Shown piece after piece: positions 24,965 to 33,144 of a stretch of 48,851 nucleotides of DNA (positions are counted from its first letter, which is position 1; each line of letters begins with the position of its first letter). A program made the position numbers and the translations under genes. Under the pieces are notes generated by a model that saw nothing but the letters and a program-made list of their open reading frames with translations, did no database searches and was not told where the DNA came from. Location: positions 1 through 48,851 of the forward strand of contig JAURFU010000008.1 in NCBI GenBank assembly GCA_030834165.1, written 5' to 3'. This DNA comes from Verrucomicrobiota bacterium (lineage in GTDB: Bacteria; Verrucomicrobiota; Verrucomicrobiia; Opitutales; UBA953).

Positions 24965-25396
24965 TCAGCAGCGGCGCACGACGGCGACCACCGTCCCCCA
25001 GATACGGCATTCGGGCGTGAAAGGCAACGACCAGCCTGGCCAGCGCGGGCTGTCGGCGCGCAGGGTCCACGCGCCCGCGCCGTCGCGTTCGAGATGCTTC
25101 ACCGTGAACTCGCCGCCGACCTCGGCGACCACGATGGTGCCGGCGCGCGGCGAAAGCGACTTGTCGACGACGATGAGGTCGCCGGTGAGGATGCCGGCCC
25201 CCGACATCGAATCGCCGTCGACGCGCAGGAAGAAGGTCGAGATCGGGTTGCGGACCAAGTGCTCGTTCAGGTCGAGGCGCCGCTCCATATGGTCGTCGGC
25301 CGGCGACGGGAATCCGGCGACCGCGCGGGAGCCGAGCAACGGCAAGGCCAACGGCCGCCGCGCCTCGAACCCCAGCAATGTACGCATATCCAGCAT
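24965..25396 (-). CDS. umuD: SOS mutagenesis protein UmuD (LexA-like S24 autoprotease)
   Basis: With the ATG at 25396 the product is 143 residues. The cleavage site is Ala27-Gly28 (AVAGFPSP), where E. coli UmuD has Cys-Gly. The Ser/Lys dyad is Ser63 (GDSMSGAGI) and Lys100 (GEFTVKHL), with spacing matching E. coli. RecA-stimulated self-cleavage gives UmuD', the partner of UmuC. An in-frame GTG at 25414 and an ATG at 25387 are other starts. A GTGAAC-N4-GTTCAC dyad at 25399-25414 ends 2 bp before the ATG, consistent with LexA control. Confidence 0.93.
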   Translation of the reverse strand: MLDMRTLLGFEARRPLALPLLGSRAVAGFPSPADDHMERRLDLNEHLVRNPISTFFLRVDGDSMSGAGILTGDLIVVDKSLSPRAGTIVVAEVGGEFTVKHLERDGAGAWTLRADSPRWPGWSLPFTPECRIWGTVVAVVRRC

Positions 25397-25398
25397 AG

Positions 25399-25414
25399 GT
25401 GAACGGATGTTCAC
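25399..25414. promoter_or_regulatory. LexA-box-like dyad GTGAAC-N4-GTTCAC
   Basis: This is a perfect 6+6 inverted repeat around four bases (GGAT on the plus strand), placed directly at the umuD start. GAAC-N4-GTTC is the core of Gram-positive-type LexA operators. Position and gene content make LexA repression of umuDC likely. If the umuD transcript starts just past the box it would be nearly leaderless. Confidence 0.72.
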
Positions 25415-25452
25415 TTTTAGGGGAAAGGATTCAAGGAGAAAGCATCAGGTAA

Positions 25453-25508
25453 GGTAGGGCTGACCACCCTTGGTCAGCCGCGGTTGAGCGAGGGCGCTCA
25501 ACCCTACC
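25453..25508. repeat. Two-hairpin palindromic element, copy 2
   Basis: Same orientation and same stems as copy 1 at 16523-16577: GGTAG/CTACC ends, the GGCTGACC hairpin (25458-25465 / 25472-25479), and the GGTTGAGCG hairpin (25482-25490 / 25495-25503). Only loop bases differ, one loop being a base longer. It lies upstream of umuD in the umuD-cysK spacer. Confidence 0.85.
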
Positions 25509-25576
25509 CGAGACAACGCAGCATAACTCAAAGGGAAACCGGAGACCGGAAGATCGGCTGGGGCATCTGAACTGTC

Positions 25577-25600
25577 CTCGATTCAGTCATCGACTCAGCC
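25577..25600 (-). repeat. Dodecamer array, two units, inverted
   Basis: On the minus strand this reads GGCTGAGTCGAT then GACTGAATCGAG, the same 12-bp family as 16467-16514. A partial third unit (GACAG) follows. It lies between the palindromic element and the cysK terminator. The rest of the 25415-25670 spacer holds a short AAACCGG/AGACCGG-like run and no gene that I can see. Confidence 0.82.
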
Positions 25601-25612
25601 CTCTTGATTGCC

Positions 25613-25648
25613 CCAACAAAAAGGCCCGGGTCTTGCGACCCGGGCCTT
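25613..25648 (-). terminator. Rho-independent terminator after cysK
   Basis: A perfect 12-bp stem, AAGGCCCGGGTC (25621-25632) with GACCCGGGCCTT (25637-25648), has a 4-base loop. On the minus strand it is followed by TTTTTGTTGG. This is the strongest intrinsic terminator in the window apart from the one after the outer-membrane protein gene. Confidence 0.93.
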
Positions 25649-25670
25649 CAGGACGAGCCTTCAGCTCGGA

Positions 25671-26648
25671 TTACGAAGCGGTGAGCGCGGTGACTTCGGC
25701 GCGGACCTTCTCGGCCAGGGCGGTCGAGAGGTAGCGCTCGCTCGGCGAGCAGGCGATCGTGACGATGCGCTTGCCGGCGAACTCCGGACGCTTGGCCAGC
25801 TGGAGGGCGGCCCAGATGTTGGCGCCCGAGGAGATGCCGACGGCGAGGCCTTCGCGGACGGAGACTTCCTGCGCGGTGGCGAAGGCGTCTTCGTTGGAGA
25901 CCTGGATGACTTCGTCGATCAGGGAGACGTCGCAGTTCTTCGGGACGAAGCCGGCGCCGATGCCCTGGATCTTATGCGGCGCGGGCTGCACGGGCTGACC
26001 GGACATGGTCTGCGTGATGACGGGCGAGGAGACGGGCTCGACGGCGATGGCGCGGAACTTGGGGTTCTTGCCCTTGATCACGGAAGCGACGCCGGTGATG
26101 GTGCCGCCCGTGCCGACGCCAGCGACGATGGCGTCGACCTTGCCTTCGGTGTCTTCCCAGATCTCGACGGCGGTGGTGCGGCGATGCACTTCCGGGTTGG
26201 CCGGGTTGTCGAACTGCATCGGCATGAAGGCGTTCGCGCCGATCTCGTCGCGCAGCTGCGTGGCGCGCTCGATGGCGCCGCGCATGCCCTTCGCGCCGGG
26301 GGTCAGGACGATCTCAGCGCCGAGAAGGCGGAGGAGGACGCGACGCTCGACGGACATCGTCTCAGGCATCGTGAGGATGCAGCGGTAACCGCGGGCGGCG
26401 GCGACGAAGGCGAGGGCGATGCCAGTGTTGCCGGAGGTCGGCTCGACGATGGTGCCACCCGGCTTCAGGCGGCCGTCGCGCTCGGCGGCGTCGACCATCG
26501 CGCGACCGATGCGGTCCTTGACGCTCGAGAGCGGGTTGAAGAATTCGAGCTTCACGAGGACTTCGGCGTGCAGGCCTTCGGTGACCTTGTTCAGGCGCAC
26601 GAGCGGGGTGTGACCGATGGTATCGAGGACGCTGTTGTAGATGGCCAT
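25671..26648 (-). CDS. cysK: Cysteine synthase A (O-acetylserine sulfhydrylase)
   Basis: This 325-residue PLP enzyme has its Schiff-base Lys44 in SSVKDRIG, the O-acetylserine loop [10 protein letters not shown] (70-79), the PLP-phosphate glycine loop [10 protein letters not shown], and a C-terminal SPSERYLST segment. It makes cysteine from O-acetylserine and sulfide, completing the pathway begun by cysDNC-cysH-cysI 11 kb away. It is a single-gene unit between a strong terminator and the infA terminator. Confidence 0.96.
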   Translation of the reverse strand: MAIYNSVLDTIGHTPLVRLNKVTEGLHAEVLVKLEFFNPLSSVKDRIGRAMVDAAERDGRLKPGGTIVEPTSGNTGIALAFVAAARGYRCILTMPETMSVERRVLLRLLGAEIVLTPGAKGMRGAIERATQLRDEIGANAFMPMQFDNPANPEVHRRTTAVEIWEDTEGKVDAIVAGVGTGGTITGVASVIKGKNPKFRAIAVEPVSSPVITQTMSGQPVQPAPHKIQGIGAGFVPKNCDVSLIDEVIQVSNEDAFATAQEVSVREGLAVGISSGANIWAALQLAKRPEFAGKRIVTIACSPSERYLSTALAEKVRAEVTALTAS

Positions 26649-26703
26649 GGTTAATCGAGGGTTGTTAGGTAAACATGAGTGAATTAAGTCCTTCTCCTCG
26701 GCA

Positions 26704-26728
26704 ATAAAAAACCCGGCATAACCGGGTC
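26704..26728 (-). terminator. Rho-independent terminator after infA
   Basis: ACCCGG (26711-26716) pairs with CCGGGT (26722-26727) around a five-base loop. On the minus strand a run of six or more T follows. It separates infA from cysK. Confidence 0.88.
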
Positions 26729-26738
26729 TTCAGGAGGC

Positions 26739-27002
26739 TTAGTAACGGCGCTTGGGCGGCGGCATCGCCGGACGGGGCGCGGTATCTCGCAGTCGGAAGA
26801 TGATGCGGGCGGTGGTGAGGTCCGAAGGGGTCATCTCGACCTTCACGCGGTCACCCGGGTTGATGCGGATGAAGTTCTTGCGGAGGCGGCCGGAGATGCG
26901 TCCCAGCACCACGTGCTTGTTGGGGAGCTCAATCCGGAACATGGTGCCAGGAAGCACCTGCAGGATTTTGCCTTCGAGTTCGATAACGGGTTCTTCAGCC
27001 AT
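26739..27002 (-). CDS. infA: Translation initiation factor IF-1
   Basis: This 87-residue OB-fold protein shows [20 protein letters not shown], the S1-like core [25 protein letters not shown] and [11 protein letters not shown], all typical of IF-1, which binds the ribosomal A site during initiation. The normal length is about 72, so this copy has an extra Pro/Arg-rich tail ([13 protein letters not shown]). It is monocistronic, away from the ribosomal-protein operon where infA often sits. A TTGACT-N17-TGCACT promoter candidate lies upstream. Confidence 0.94.
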   Translation of the reverse strand: MAEEPVIELEGKILQVLPGTMFRIELPNKHVVLGRISGRLRKNFIRINPGDRVKVEMTPSDLTTARIIFRLRDTAPRPAMPPPKRRY

Positions 27003-27017
27003 GCCTTAGTGGGGGGC

Positions 27018-27046
27018 AGTGCATCCCTAACCATCAAGGGAGTCAA
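27018..27046 (-). promoter_or_regulatory. Candidate promoter for infA
   Basis: On the minus strand TTGACT (27041-27046) is followed by 17 bp and TGCACT (27018-27023). The -35 is good; the -10 is poor. The first seven bases TTGACTC fit the TTGNCTC word seen before other genes here. Confidence 0.35.
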
Positions 27047-27109
27047 TCACCCTTAACGAGGGCCTGCCTCCCCTCTTGCCATGGGACCCTCTTAGGTAAT
27101 CCTGCCCCC

Positions 27110-27655
27110 ATGGAAGGCGACCTCTCGACCCCCCGCCCCGGGCTGATCTGCCCGTTCGAGAAGATGCGCCCGTCCCAGCTGAACCGGGACGACGCCTTCT
27201 ACATGGCCTTGGCCTTCAACCTGGCGGTAGACGCCTGGCGGATCGACGAGGTCCCGATCGGGGCGATCATCGAGCGTGGCGGCGAGATCATCGCGGCCGC
27301 CCACAACGAGGTCGAACGCGCCAACGACCCGACCGCCCACGCCGAGATGCTGGCGATCACGCAAGCCGCCAAGAAGATCGGCGACTGGCGTCTCAACGAA
27401 TGTAACCTTTACGTCACCAAGGAGCCCTGCCCGATGTGCTCCGGCGCCACGATCATGAGCCGGCTCAACCGCGTGGTCTACGCCTGGGGCGACCCCAAGA
27501 TGGGCTGCATGGGCGGCGCGGTCGAACTCCACAGCCTGCCCAAGCTCAACCACCGCGTCCAAGTCACCTCCGGCGTGCTCGAAGGCCCCTGCCGCGAGAT
27601 CCTGCAGGCCTATTTCAACATGAAGCGAGGCCGCGATTCGTCCGCCTCGGCTTGA
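27110..27655 (+). CDS. tadA: tRNA adenosine(34) deaminase-like protein
   Basis: The product is 181 residues. It has the zinc deaminase motifs HAE (His77, Glu79) and PCPMC (Cys107, Cys110) spaced as in TadA, and the following [23 protein letters not shown] segment is close to TadA/nucleoside deaminases. TadA converts A34 to inosine in tRNA(Arg). An N-terminal extension of about 25 residues precedes the deaminase core; a later start is possible. Guanine or cytosine deaminase activity cannot be excluded. Confidence 0.85.
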   Translation: MEGDLSTPRPGLICPFEKMRPSQLNRDDAFYMALAFNLAVDAWRIDEVPIGAIIERGGEIIAAAHNEVERANDPTAHAEMLAITQAAKKIGDWRLNECNLYVTKEPCPMCSGATIMSRLNRVVYAWGDPKMGCMGGAVELHSLPKLNHRVQVTSGVLEGPCREILQAYFNMKRGRDSSASA

Positions 27656-27697
27656 CCCCCGCAGGCTTTCCGCAACCTCTTTCCCTGTCGGTTGGAA

Positions 27698-27703
27698 TAT
27701 AAT
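27698..27703 (+). promoter_or_regulatory. Candidate -10 (TATAAT) for superoxide dismutase gene
   Basis: This is a perfect TATAAT in an AT-rich island 38 bp before the ATG. No convincing -35 is found 16-18 bp upstream. The 7-bp tandem array begins 2 bp further on and would form the whole 5' leader. Confidence 0.45.
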
Positions 27704-27705
27704 CC

Positions 27706-27733
27706 TATACTCCAAACTCTATACTCCATACTC
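27706..27733 (+). repeat. Heptamer array (TATACTC / CAWACTC) before superoxide dismutase
   Basis: Four 7-bp units: TATACTC, CAAACTC, TATACTC and CATACTC. They can equally be read as two 14-bp repeats with one mismatch. They end 7 bp before the ATG and leave no Shine-Dalgarno. Confidence 0.85.
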
Positions 27734-27740
27734 TCACCCC

Positions 27741-28475
27741 ATGCACCGACGCGATTTCATCGGCAAAGCCTCCCTCGCCGCGGCCGCGCTCGGCGCCTCC
27801 TCCCTTTCCGCCCAAACCTCTTCCACCAAAACCATGAGCTACACCCTCGCCCCCCTGCCCTATCCTCACGCCGCCCTCGAGCCGCACATCGACCAGGCGA
27901 CGATGGAGATCCACCACGGCAAGCACCACAACGCTTACGTCACCAACCTGAACGCCGCCCTCGCCAAGGAAGCCGGCTTCGCTGCTCCGGCCGACGTCAA
28001 CGAACTCATCGCCGACCTCTCCAAGGTCCCTGAGTCCATCCGCACCGCCGTCCGCAACAACGCCGGTGGCCACGCCAACCACACCTTCTTCTGGAACATC
28101 CTCTCCCCGAACGGCGGCGGCGAACCCGTCGGCGCCCTCGGCGAAGCCATCCAGAAGGCCTTCGGTGGCCTCGAAGGTGAGAAGGGCCTCAAGGCCGCCT
28201 TCAAGACCGCCGCGACCACCCGCTTCGGCTCCGGCTGGGCCTGGCTCGTCGTCAAGGCCGACAAGTCCATCGCCGTGACCTCCACGCCGAACCAGGACAG
28301 CCCCCTCATGAAGGGCGTCGCCGACGTGAACGGCACCCCGGTCCTCGCCCTCGACGTCTGGGAACACGCCTACTACCTCAAGTACCAGAACCGCCGCCCC
28401 GACTACGTGGACGCCTTCTGGAAGGTCGTCGACTGGAAGAAGGCCAACGAGATCTACGTCAAGGCCATCGCCTGA
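27741..28475 (+). CDS. Tat-exported Fe/Mn superoxide dismutase
   Basis: The product is 244 residues. The first 24 form a twin-arginine signal ([20 protein letters not shown]). The mature part is a complete Fe/Mn SOD: metal ligand His58 in [11 protein letters not shown], the second His in the [11 protein letters not shown] segment, and Asp205/His209 in DVWEHAYY. It dismutates superoxide, here outside the cytoplasm. Fe against Mn preference cannot be assigned from these motifs. It is flanked upstream by a heptamer array and downstream by a terminator, so it is a single-gene unit. Confidence 0.94.
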   Translation: MHRRDFIGKASLAAAALGASSLSAQTSSTKTMSYTLAPLPYPHAALEPHIDQATMEIHHGKHHNAYVTNLNAALAKEAGFAAPADVNELIADLSKVPESIRTAVRNNAGGHANHTFFWNILSPNGGGEPVGALGEAIQKAFGGLEGEKGLKAAFKTAATTRFGSGWAWLVVKADKSIAVTSTPNQDSPLMKGVADVNGTPVLALDVWEHAYYLKYQNRRPDYVDAFWKVVDWKKANEIYVKAIA

Positions 28476-28497
28476 GGCGTCTCGCCATATCGGTCTT

Positions 28498-28529
28498 AAG
28501 AAGCGGCCCCTCGGCCGCTTCTTTGTTTG
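28498..28529 (+). terminator. Rho-independent terminator after superoxide dismutase
   Basis: AAGAAGCGGCC (28498-28508) pairs with GGCCGCTTCTT (28513-28523) over a 4-base loop, followed by TGTTTGG. Confidence 0.88.
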
Positions 28530-28567
28530 GCACAATCGCCGGGGTGTGCTGTCCTAGCCTCACCCCG

Positions 28568-29440
28568 ATGCGCCCCCTCACGCTCCTCCTCCTGGCTTTG
28601 GCGACTTCCGTCTCCGCCGCCGAAACCGTCCTGCCCCTCTGGCCCGAAGGCGTCCCGGGCAAGCGCGTCGAGCCTTCGAAGTCGGTGCTCGATCGCATCG
28701 GACCGAAGGGCAGCCAACCCGGCCGCGAGACGTTCATCAACGAGCCCTCGATCACGATCTATCCGGCCGCCAATCCGAACGGCGCCGCGGTCATCGTCTG
28801 CCCGGGCGGCGGCTATTGGTTCCTGTCGACGAAGAACGAAGGCACCGGCGTCTGCGAGTGGCTCAATAGCATCGGCATCACGGGCATCCTCCTTCGCTAC
28901 CGCACCCCGACGGCCGATGAGACCCTGCCCTATGGCTATCCTGTCCAGGACCTGCAGCGCTCGCTCGGCCTCGTCCGCAAGCACGCCAAAGAATGGAACA
29001 TCGATCCGAAGCGCGTCGGCGTGATCGGTTTCTCCGCCGGCGCCAACCTCGTCGGCCATGCCTCCTGGGACCGCACGCCCCGCACTTACGAACAGAAGCC
29101 CGGCGTCGACGATCCGCGCGGCCCGGATTTCACGATCTTCGTCTACGGCGGCGGTTTCCTCGAGAAGGAAGATAAGACCAAGTTCCGCGAAGGCTTCAGC
29201 GTGCCCGCCGATGCCCCGCCCTGCTTCTTCGTCGTGGCCCATAACGACGGCGCCAACCCGCTCGAAGCCGCCAAGCTCTACATCGAATACAAGCGCCAGA
29301 ACCTCCCGGCCGAGATCCACATCTACTCCAAGGGCGGCCACGGCTTCGGCACGCGCCAGACGAAGTTCCCGGTCGACGGCTGGACCAAGACCGCCGGCGA
29401 ATGGATGGGCGCCGAAGGCTTTCTGAAAGGCTCCCGATGA
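28568..29440 (+). CDS. Secreted alpha/beta hydrolase (acetylxylan-esterase/BD-FAE-like)
   Basis: The product is 290 residues with a signal peptide (about 1-17). It has the oxyanion region CPGGGYWFLS and nucleophile elbow GFSAG with Ser156. A late KGGHGFG supplies the His, and the Asp lies before it in the DAPPCFFVVAHND region. The pattern matches secreted carbohydrate esterases of the dienelactone/BD-FAE type. It begins a three-gene coupled operon with a GQSN-type acetylesterase and a beta-helix protein, which together suggest removal of acetyl groups from and binding or cleavage of plant or algal polysaccharide. The exact ester is inferred. Confidence 0.85.
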   Translation: MRPLTLLLLALATSVSAAETVLPLWPEGVPGKRVEPSKSVLDRIGPKGSQPGRETFINEPSITIYPAANPNGAAVIVCPGGGYWFLSTKNEGTGVCEWLNSIGITGILLRYRTPTADETLPYGYPVQDLQRSLGLVRKHAKEWNIDPKRVGVIGFSAGANLVGHASWDRTPRTYEQKPGVDDPRGPDFTIFVYGGGFLEKEDKTKFREGFSVPADAPPCFFVVAHNDGANPLEAAKLYIEYKRQNLPAEIHIYSKGGHGFGTRQTKFPVDGWTKTAGEWMGAEGFLKGSR

Positions 29441-30489
29441 GAGCCCTGCTCCGATTCGGCTTCCTCGCCCTGCTCCCCTTCGCCGCGTCCGTCCGCGCCG
29501 AACCGGCCGACCTGACCAAGCCGGTCCAGGTCTTCATCCTGCTCGGCCAATCGAACATGGTGGGACTCGGCAAGGTGACGGGCCCTGACGGCTCGCTCGA
29601 ACATGCCGTCAAAGCGAAGAAGAAGTACCCCTACCTCGTCGACGCCGCGGGCGCCTGGGCCGCCCGGGATGACGTCCGCTACGTGCGGGTGATGGTCGGC
29701 CGCGCCGGCGGCATGCAGGTCTTCAACGATGAATGGCTGAAGGCAGGCGGCCGGAACCTCGGGCCTGAGCTCGGCATCGGTCACCCGCTCGGCGACGCGA
29801 TCTCGGCGCCGGTGATGCTCCTCAAAAGCTGCATCGGCAATCGCAGCCTCGGCTGGGACCTGCTGCCTCCCGGCAGCCCGCGGACCTTGCACGACGGCAA
29901 GGTATACCCTGCTTACAAGGAGCGTCCTGATTCCTGGCCGGCCGATCCGGCCAAGGGCGTGGAGACGCCGCCGCCCCTTCCGTGGGTGGACAAGAAAGGC
30001 AAACCGATCGATTGGTATGCCGGCAAGCAGTACGACGACGACGTCGCGAACGCGAAGCGCATCCTCGCCGACCTTAAGAAGCATTATCCGGGCGCGAGGC
30101 AGTACGAGGTCGCGGGTTTCTTCTTCTGGCAGGGCGAAAAAGACGGCGGCAACGCCGCCCACGCGGCCGAATACGAAGCCAACCTTGTCCGCTTCATCCG
30201 CAGGCTCCGGCAGGATTTCGAAGCTCCGCGCGCTAAGTTCGTACTGGCCACCTTAGGCGAGGCCGTAAAAGGGTCCGGCGGTAACGGAGGAAAAATCCTG
30301 GAGGCCCAGCTGGCGGTCGACGGCGAATCCGGGAAACACCCCGAGTTCAAAGGAAATGTCGCCACGGTCTATGCCCACCCGCTCTCCAAGGGCGGATCCG
30401 GCAACAGCCATTACAACGGCAACGCTGAAACCTACATGGAGGTAGGTGAAGCCATGGGCCGGGCGATGGCCGAATTGCTCAAGAAATGA
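29437..30489 (+). CDS. Secreted sialate O-acetylesterase-family (SASA/CE6-like) esterase
   Basis: The product is 350 residues with a signal peptide (about 1-21). The GDSL/SGNH-like motif ILLGQSNMVG carries nucleophile Ser39, typical of the SASA domain and of carbohydrate esterase family 6. FFFWQGEKDG near the centre is the family W-Q-G-E block. The C-terminal region has GNSHYNGNAETYMEVG with the likely catalytic His. The ATG overlaps the preceding stop (ATGA). Such proteins deacetylate sialic acids or xylan; the genomic context favours polysaccharide. Confidence 0.87.
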   Translation: MRALLRFGFLALLPFAASVRAEPADLTKPVQVFILLGQSNMVGLGKVTGPDGSLEHAVKAKKKYPYLVDAAGAWAARDDVRYVRVMVGRAGGMQVFNDEWLKAGGRNLGPELGIGHPLGDAISAPVMLLKSCIGNRSLGWDLLPPGSPRTLHDGKVYPAYKERPDSWPADPAKGVETPPPLPWVDKKGKPIDWYAGKQYDDDVANAKRILADLKKHYPGARQYEVAGFFFWQGEKDGGNAAHAAEYEANLVRFIRRLRQDFEAPRAKFVLATLGEAVKGSGGNGGKILEAQLAVDGESGKHPEFKGNVATVYAHPLSKGGSGNSHYNGNAETYMEVGEAMGRAMAELLKK

Positions 30490-31856
30490 ACCCCACCCGC
30501 GCCCTCTTCGCCTGCCTATGGACCTGGCTCTGCCTCGGGTCCGCGGCCGCCGCGCCCTTGATCGGCGACGGGCTGGCGGACGATACCGCAGCCCTGCAGC
30601 AGCTCGTCGACGGCGGCGGCAGCGTGATGCTTCCCAAGGGACGCTACCGCCTGACGAAGACGGTCACCGTCGATCTCGCCAAGCTCGGCGCCTTCGGGCT
30701 GTCCTCCGATGGTACGGCCACGCTCATCATGGCCGGCCCGGGTCCCGCCCTTAAGATCGTCGGCACGCACGGCGGCACCGCCGCGCCCAAATCCTTCAAA
30801 CCCGAGACCTGGGCGCAGCGCACCCCGGTCGTCCAAGGGCTCGAGATCGTCGGCGCCCACCCCGAAGCCGACGGCCTCGAGGCGACCGGCACGATGCAGC
30901 TGACCCTCTCCCGCCTGACGATCCGGGAAGCCCGCCACGCCATCCATCTCACCGTGCGCAACCGTAACGTCGTCATCTCCGACTGCCATCTCTACCGCAA
31001 CCGCGGCGTCGGGCTCTTCCTGGATAACGTCAACCTCCACCAGACGAACATCACCGGCTGCCACATCAGCTACAACCTCGGCGGCGGCATCGTCGCCGTG
31101 GGCGGAGAAGTGCGCAACCTGCACGTCGGCACCTGCGACATCGAGGCGAACCACGACGAGAACGGCCCGCCCTCGGCCAATATCCTCCTTGATTCGACCG
31201 GAGGCTCGATCGCCGAGGTCGCGGTCACCGGCTGCACCATCCAGCACACCCACAAGGCGCCGGGATCGGCCAACATCCGCATCCTCGGGGCGGGCAAAGA
31301 CCCCTCCCTGCTCCGCCGTGAAGGCCGCGAGCATACGCGCGAGGGGCACGTGACCATCGTCGGCAACGTCTTCAGCGACGTGCAGGTCAACCTCGAGATC
31401 CGCCAAGCCCGCGGGGTCACCGTCTCGGCCAACACCTTCTGGGAAGGCTTCACGCACGACCTGCTCGTCGAGGACAGCCGGAACATCGTCGTCACCGGCA
31501 ACAATTTCGACCGCAATCCGCGGTACCTCGTCAACGGCAACGGCCTCGCCGAGAAGAACGGCGTCGTACTGCGCCGCGTCGCGGACTCCGCCTTCTCCGG
31601 GAACGTCGTGGTCGGCGTCCATGGCAAGGAAGCCGCGGTCGACATCGAAGACGGCGCCCGTCTCCGGATCGCGGATAACAGCATCTTCGACAGCGACGGG
31701 CACGCCCTGCGCCTGACCCGCCTCAGTCGCAGCCTCGTGACCGGCAACCTCCTGCGCGACGACCGTCCGGCCGACAAGCGCAGCCACGCCGAGCGTCTCT
31801 CCGTCCGCGAGGGATCGGAGAACCGGATCGAGGCCGAACCGACCCTCGCGCGCTAG
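30486..31856 (+). CDS. Secreted right-handed parallel beta-helix protein
   Basis: The product is 456 residues. After a signal peptide (about 1-23), the segment IGDGLADDTAALQQLVDGGG resembles the N-cap of pectate-lyase-like/GH28-superfamily proteins. Many short N-x-x-I/V rungs follow (NRNVVISDCHLYRNRG, NNFDRN, GNVFSDV), consistent with a right-handed beta-helix. I cannot point to a catalytic triad, so lyase, hydrolase or binding roles all remain. It is ATGA-coupled to the acetylesterase and ends 2 bp from the convergent gene. Confidence 0.83.
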   Translation: MNPTRALFACLWTWLCLGSAAAAPLIGDGLADDTAALQQLVDGGGSVMLPKGRYRLTKTVTVDLAKLGAFGLSSDGTATLIMAGPGPALKIVGTHGGTAAPKSFKPETWAQRTPVVQGLEIVGAHPEADGLEATGTMQLTLSRLTIREARHAIHLTVRNRNVVISDCHLYRNRGVGLFLDNVNLHQTNITGCHISYNLGGGIVAVGGEVRNLHVGTCDIEANHDENGPPSANILLDSTGGSIAEVAVTGCTIQHTHKAPGSANIRILGAGKDPSLLRREGREHTREGHVTIVGNVFSDVQVNLEIRQARGVTVSANTFWEGFTHDLLVEDSRNIVVTGNNFDRNPRYLVNGNGLAEKNGVVLRRVADSAFSGNVVVGVHGKEAAVDIEDGARLRIADNSIFDSDGHALRLTRLSRSLVTGNLLRDDRPADKRSHAERLSVREGSENRIEAEPTLAR

Positions 31857-31858
31857 GC

Positions 31859-33064
31859 TCAGGCGCCGCCCCGGCGTATCTCGGAACCTTCGAAGCGGAT
31901 CGACACGCGCCAGACCTTCTTGACGCGCGTGATCACCTTGCCCGTGCCGGCGACGATGGTCTCCGGGATCTCGATGCGGTGCTGGTCGACCACGGCGTGG
32001 AAGCCGCGCTCGGAGAAGATGTCGATGAACATCGAGATGGCCAGCGGGTCGTCGAAGACCGGGGTCTCGATGTTGACGTGGGCCTGCCCGGAGATGGCGT
32101 GGGCGCGGATGATCGGCAGGAACTTGCCCTGGATCAGCTCGATGACCTGACGGAATACCTCGGCGTTGCGCTCGGCGTAGTCGTCGAGGCGACGGACGAG
32201 GTCCTGGCGGGCGTGCTGGACGATCTGCGAGGCCAGCGGGATCGGCGAGATGAGGTCATACGTCTCTTCCGACAGCTCAAGGGAGCTCTGATACTGGAGC
32301 TCCTTGATGATGCGGGCCTGGACTTCCGGCAGCGAACCCTGCGCGTTGATGAAGTGGTAGTGGAAGATGTCGCGCAGCGACTGCAGCGGCTCGTAGGTGC
32401 GCTCCTTGAAGACGCGGTAACGGTTGCGGGCGGCTTCGGCCGTGAGGTCGGTCTTGCGGACCTCGGCGAGCGGGCCGCCTTCGCGGGCGGCCTTCTCGTT
32501 CTGGGCGAGCGCTTCCTGACCGCGCTTCAGCTGACGGCGGACGGACTCGTTCTCGTCGACGAACAGGACGAGGATGTGGAAGTGCGGCTTCGGGAAACGC
32601 GGGCCATGCGGCGTGCCGCGGAACTCGGTGCGCAGGTCGTTGAGCTTGGCGAAGAGGTGCTTGAGGCACTCCACCTGCACCATCGAACGCGGGAAGCCGT
32701 CGACGATCGCGCCGCTGTCATACTGCGACTCGAGCAGCTTGCGGAAGAGGATCTCCACGACCTCGCGGTCGCCGACGAGCATGCCGGCGTCGATGCGCTT
32801 CTTGGCCTCGGGGCTCGAGAGCAGGTCGCTGACCACGATCGGGTCGGCGGCGTAATCGCGATACTGGAGGATGAACGCGGTGTTGGTGCCCTTGCCGGCG
32901 CCCGGGGCGCCGTTGAGCCAGAAGATCTCGCGCGGGAAGGACAGCTTCTCGCGACCGAACTCGCGCTCCAGTCCGGACCAGACGGAATCGAAGATGATCT
33001 GGCCATCTTTGACCTCGAGGTCACTGATTCCGCCGGGGGCGGGCCTGGGCTGAGCGTCGCTCAT
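31859..33064 (-). CDS. Adenylate-kinase-like nucleotide kinase with unknown C-terminal domain
   Basis: The product is 401 residues. Its middle resembles adenylate kinase: P-loop GAPGAGKGT at 52-60, IVDGFPRSMVQVE as the NMP-binding segment, and a lid-like region with RNRYRVF and LRDIFHYHFINAQGSLPEV. An N-terminal stretch of about 45 residues and a C-terminal domain of about 120 residues (RNAEVFRQVIELIQGKFLPIIRAH onward) are extra; canonical adenylate kinase is near 215. The C-terminal domain is not one I recognise. A true housekeeping adk may exist elsewhere. A TTGCCTC -35 candidate and two alternative hairpins lie upstream. Confidence 0.72.
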   Translation of the reverse strand: MSDAQPRPAPGGISDLEVKDGQIIFDSVWSGLEREFGREKLSFPREIFWLNGAPGAGKGTNTAFILQYRDYAADPIVVSDLLSSPEAKKRIDAGMLVGDREVVEILFRKLLESQYDSGAIVDGFPRSMVQVECLKHLFAKLNDLRTEFRGTPHGPRFPKPHFHILVLFVDENESVRRQLKRGQEALAQNEKAAREGGPLAEVRKTDLTAEAARNRYRVFKERTYEPLQSLRDIFHYHFINAQGSLPEVQARIIKELQYQSSLELSEETYDLISPIPLASQIVQHARQDLVRRLDDYAERNAEVFRQVIELIQGKFLPIIRAHAISGQAHVNIETPVFDDPLAISMFIDIFSERGFHAVVDQHRIEIPETIVAGTGKVITRVKKVWRVSIRFEGSEIRRGGA

Positions 33065-33100
33065 GAAGTTAAGGGTCTAGGAGTAAATCCCCCGACCTAA

Positions 33101-33132
33101 CCTGCGAGGCAAAAACGCAGGGTTATTGCCTC
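33101..33132. promoter_or_regulatory. Overlapping alternative hairpins upstream of kinase gene
   Basis: CCTGCG (33101-33106) can pair with CGCAGG (33116-33121). The loop of that stem contains GAGGCAA (33106-33112), which can pair with TTGCCTC (33126-33132). The two stems interlock and cannot both form easily. On the minus strand the first TTGCCT is also a -35 candidate with GATTTA 17 bp on. Confidence 0.45.
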
Positions 33133-33144
33133 ATTTCCCGCCGA

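Noticed and set aside
33101-33132. H-type pseudoknot riboswitch
   Set aside because: The connecting loop opposite the 7-bp stem is zero length on the minus strand, so a true pseudoknot is sterically unlikely; it is kept only as alternative hairpins.
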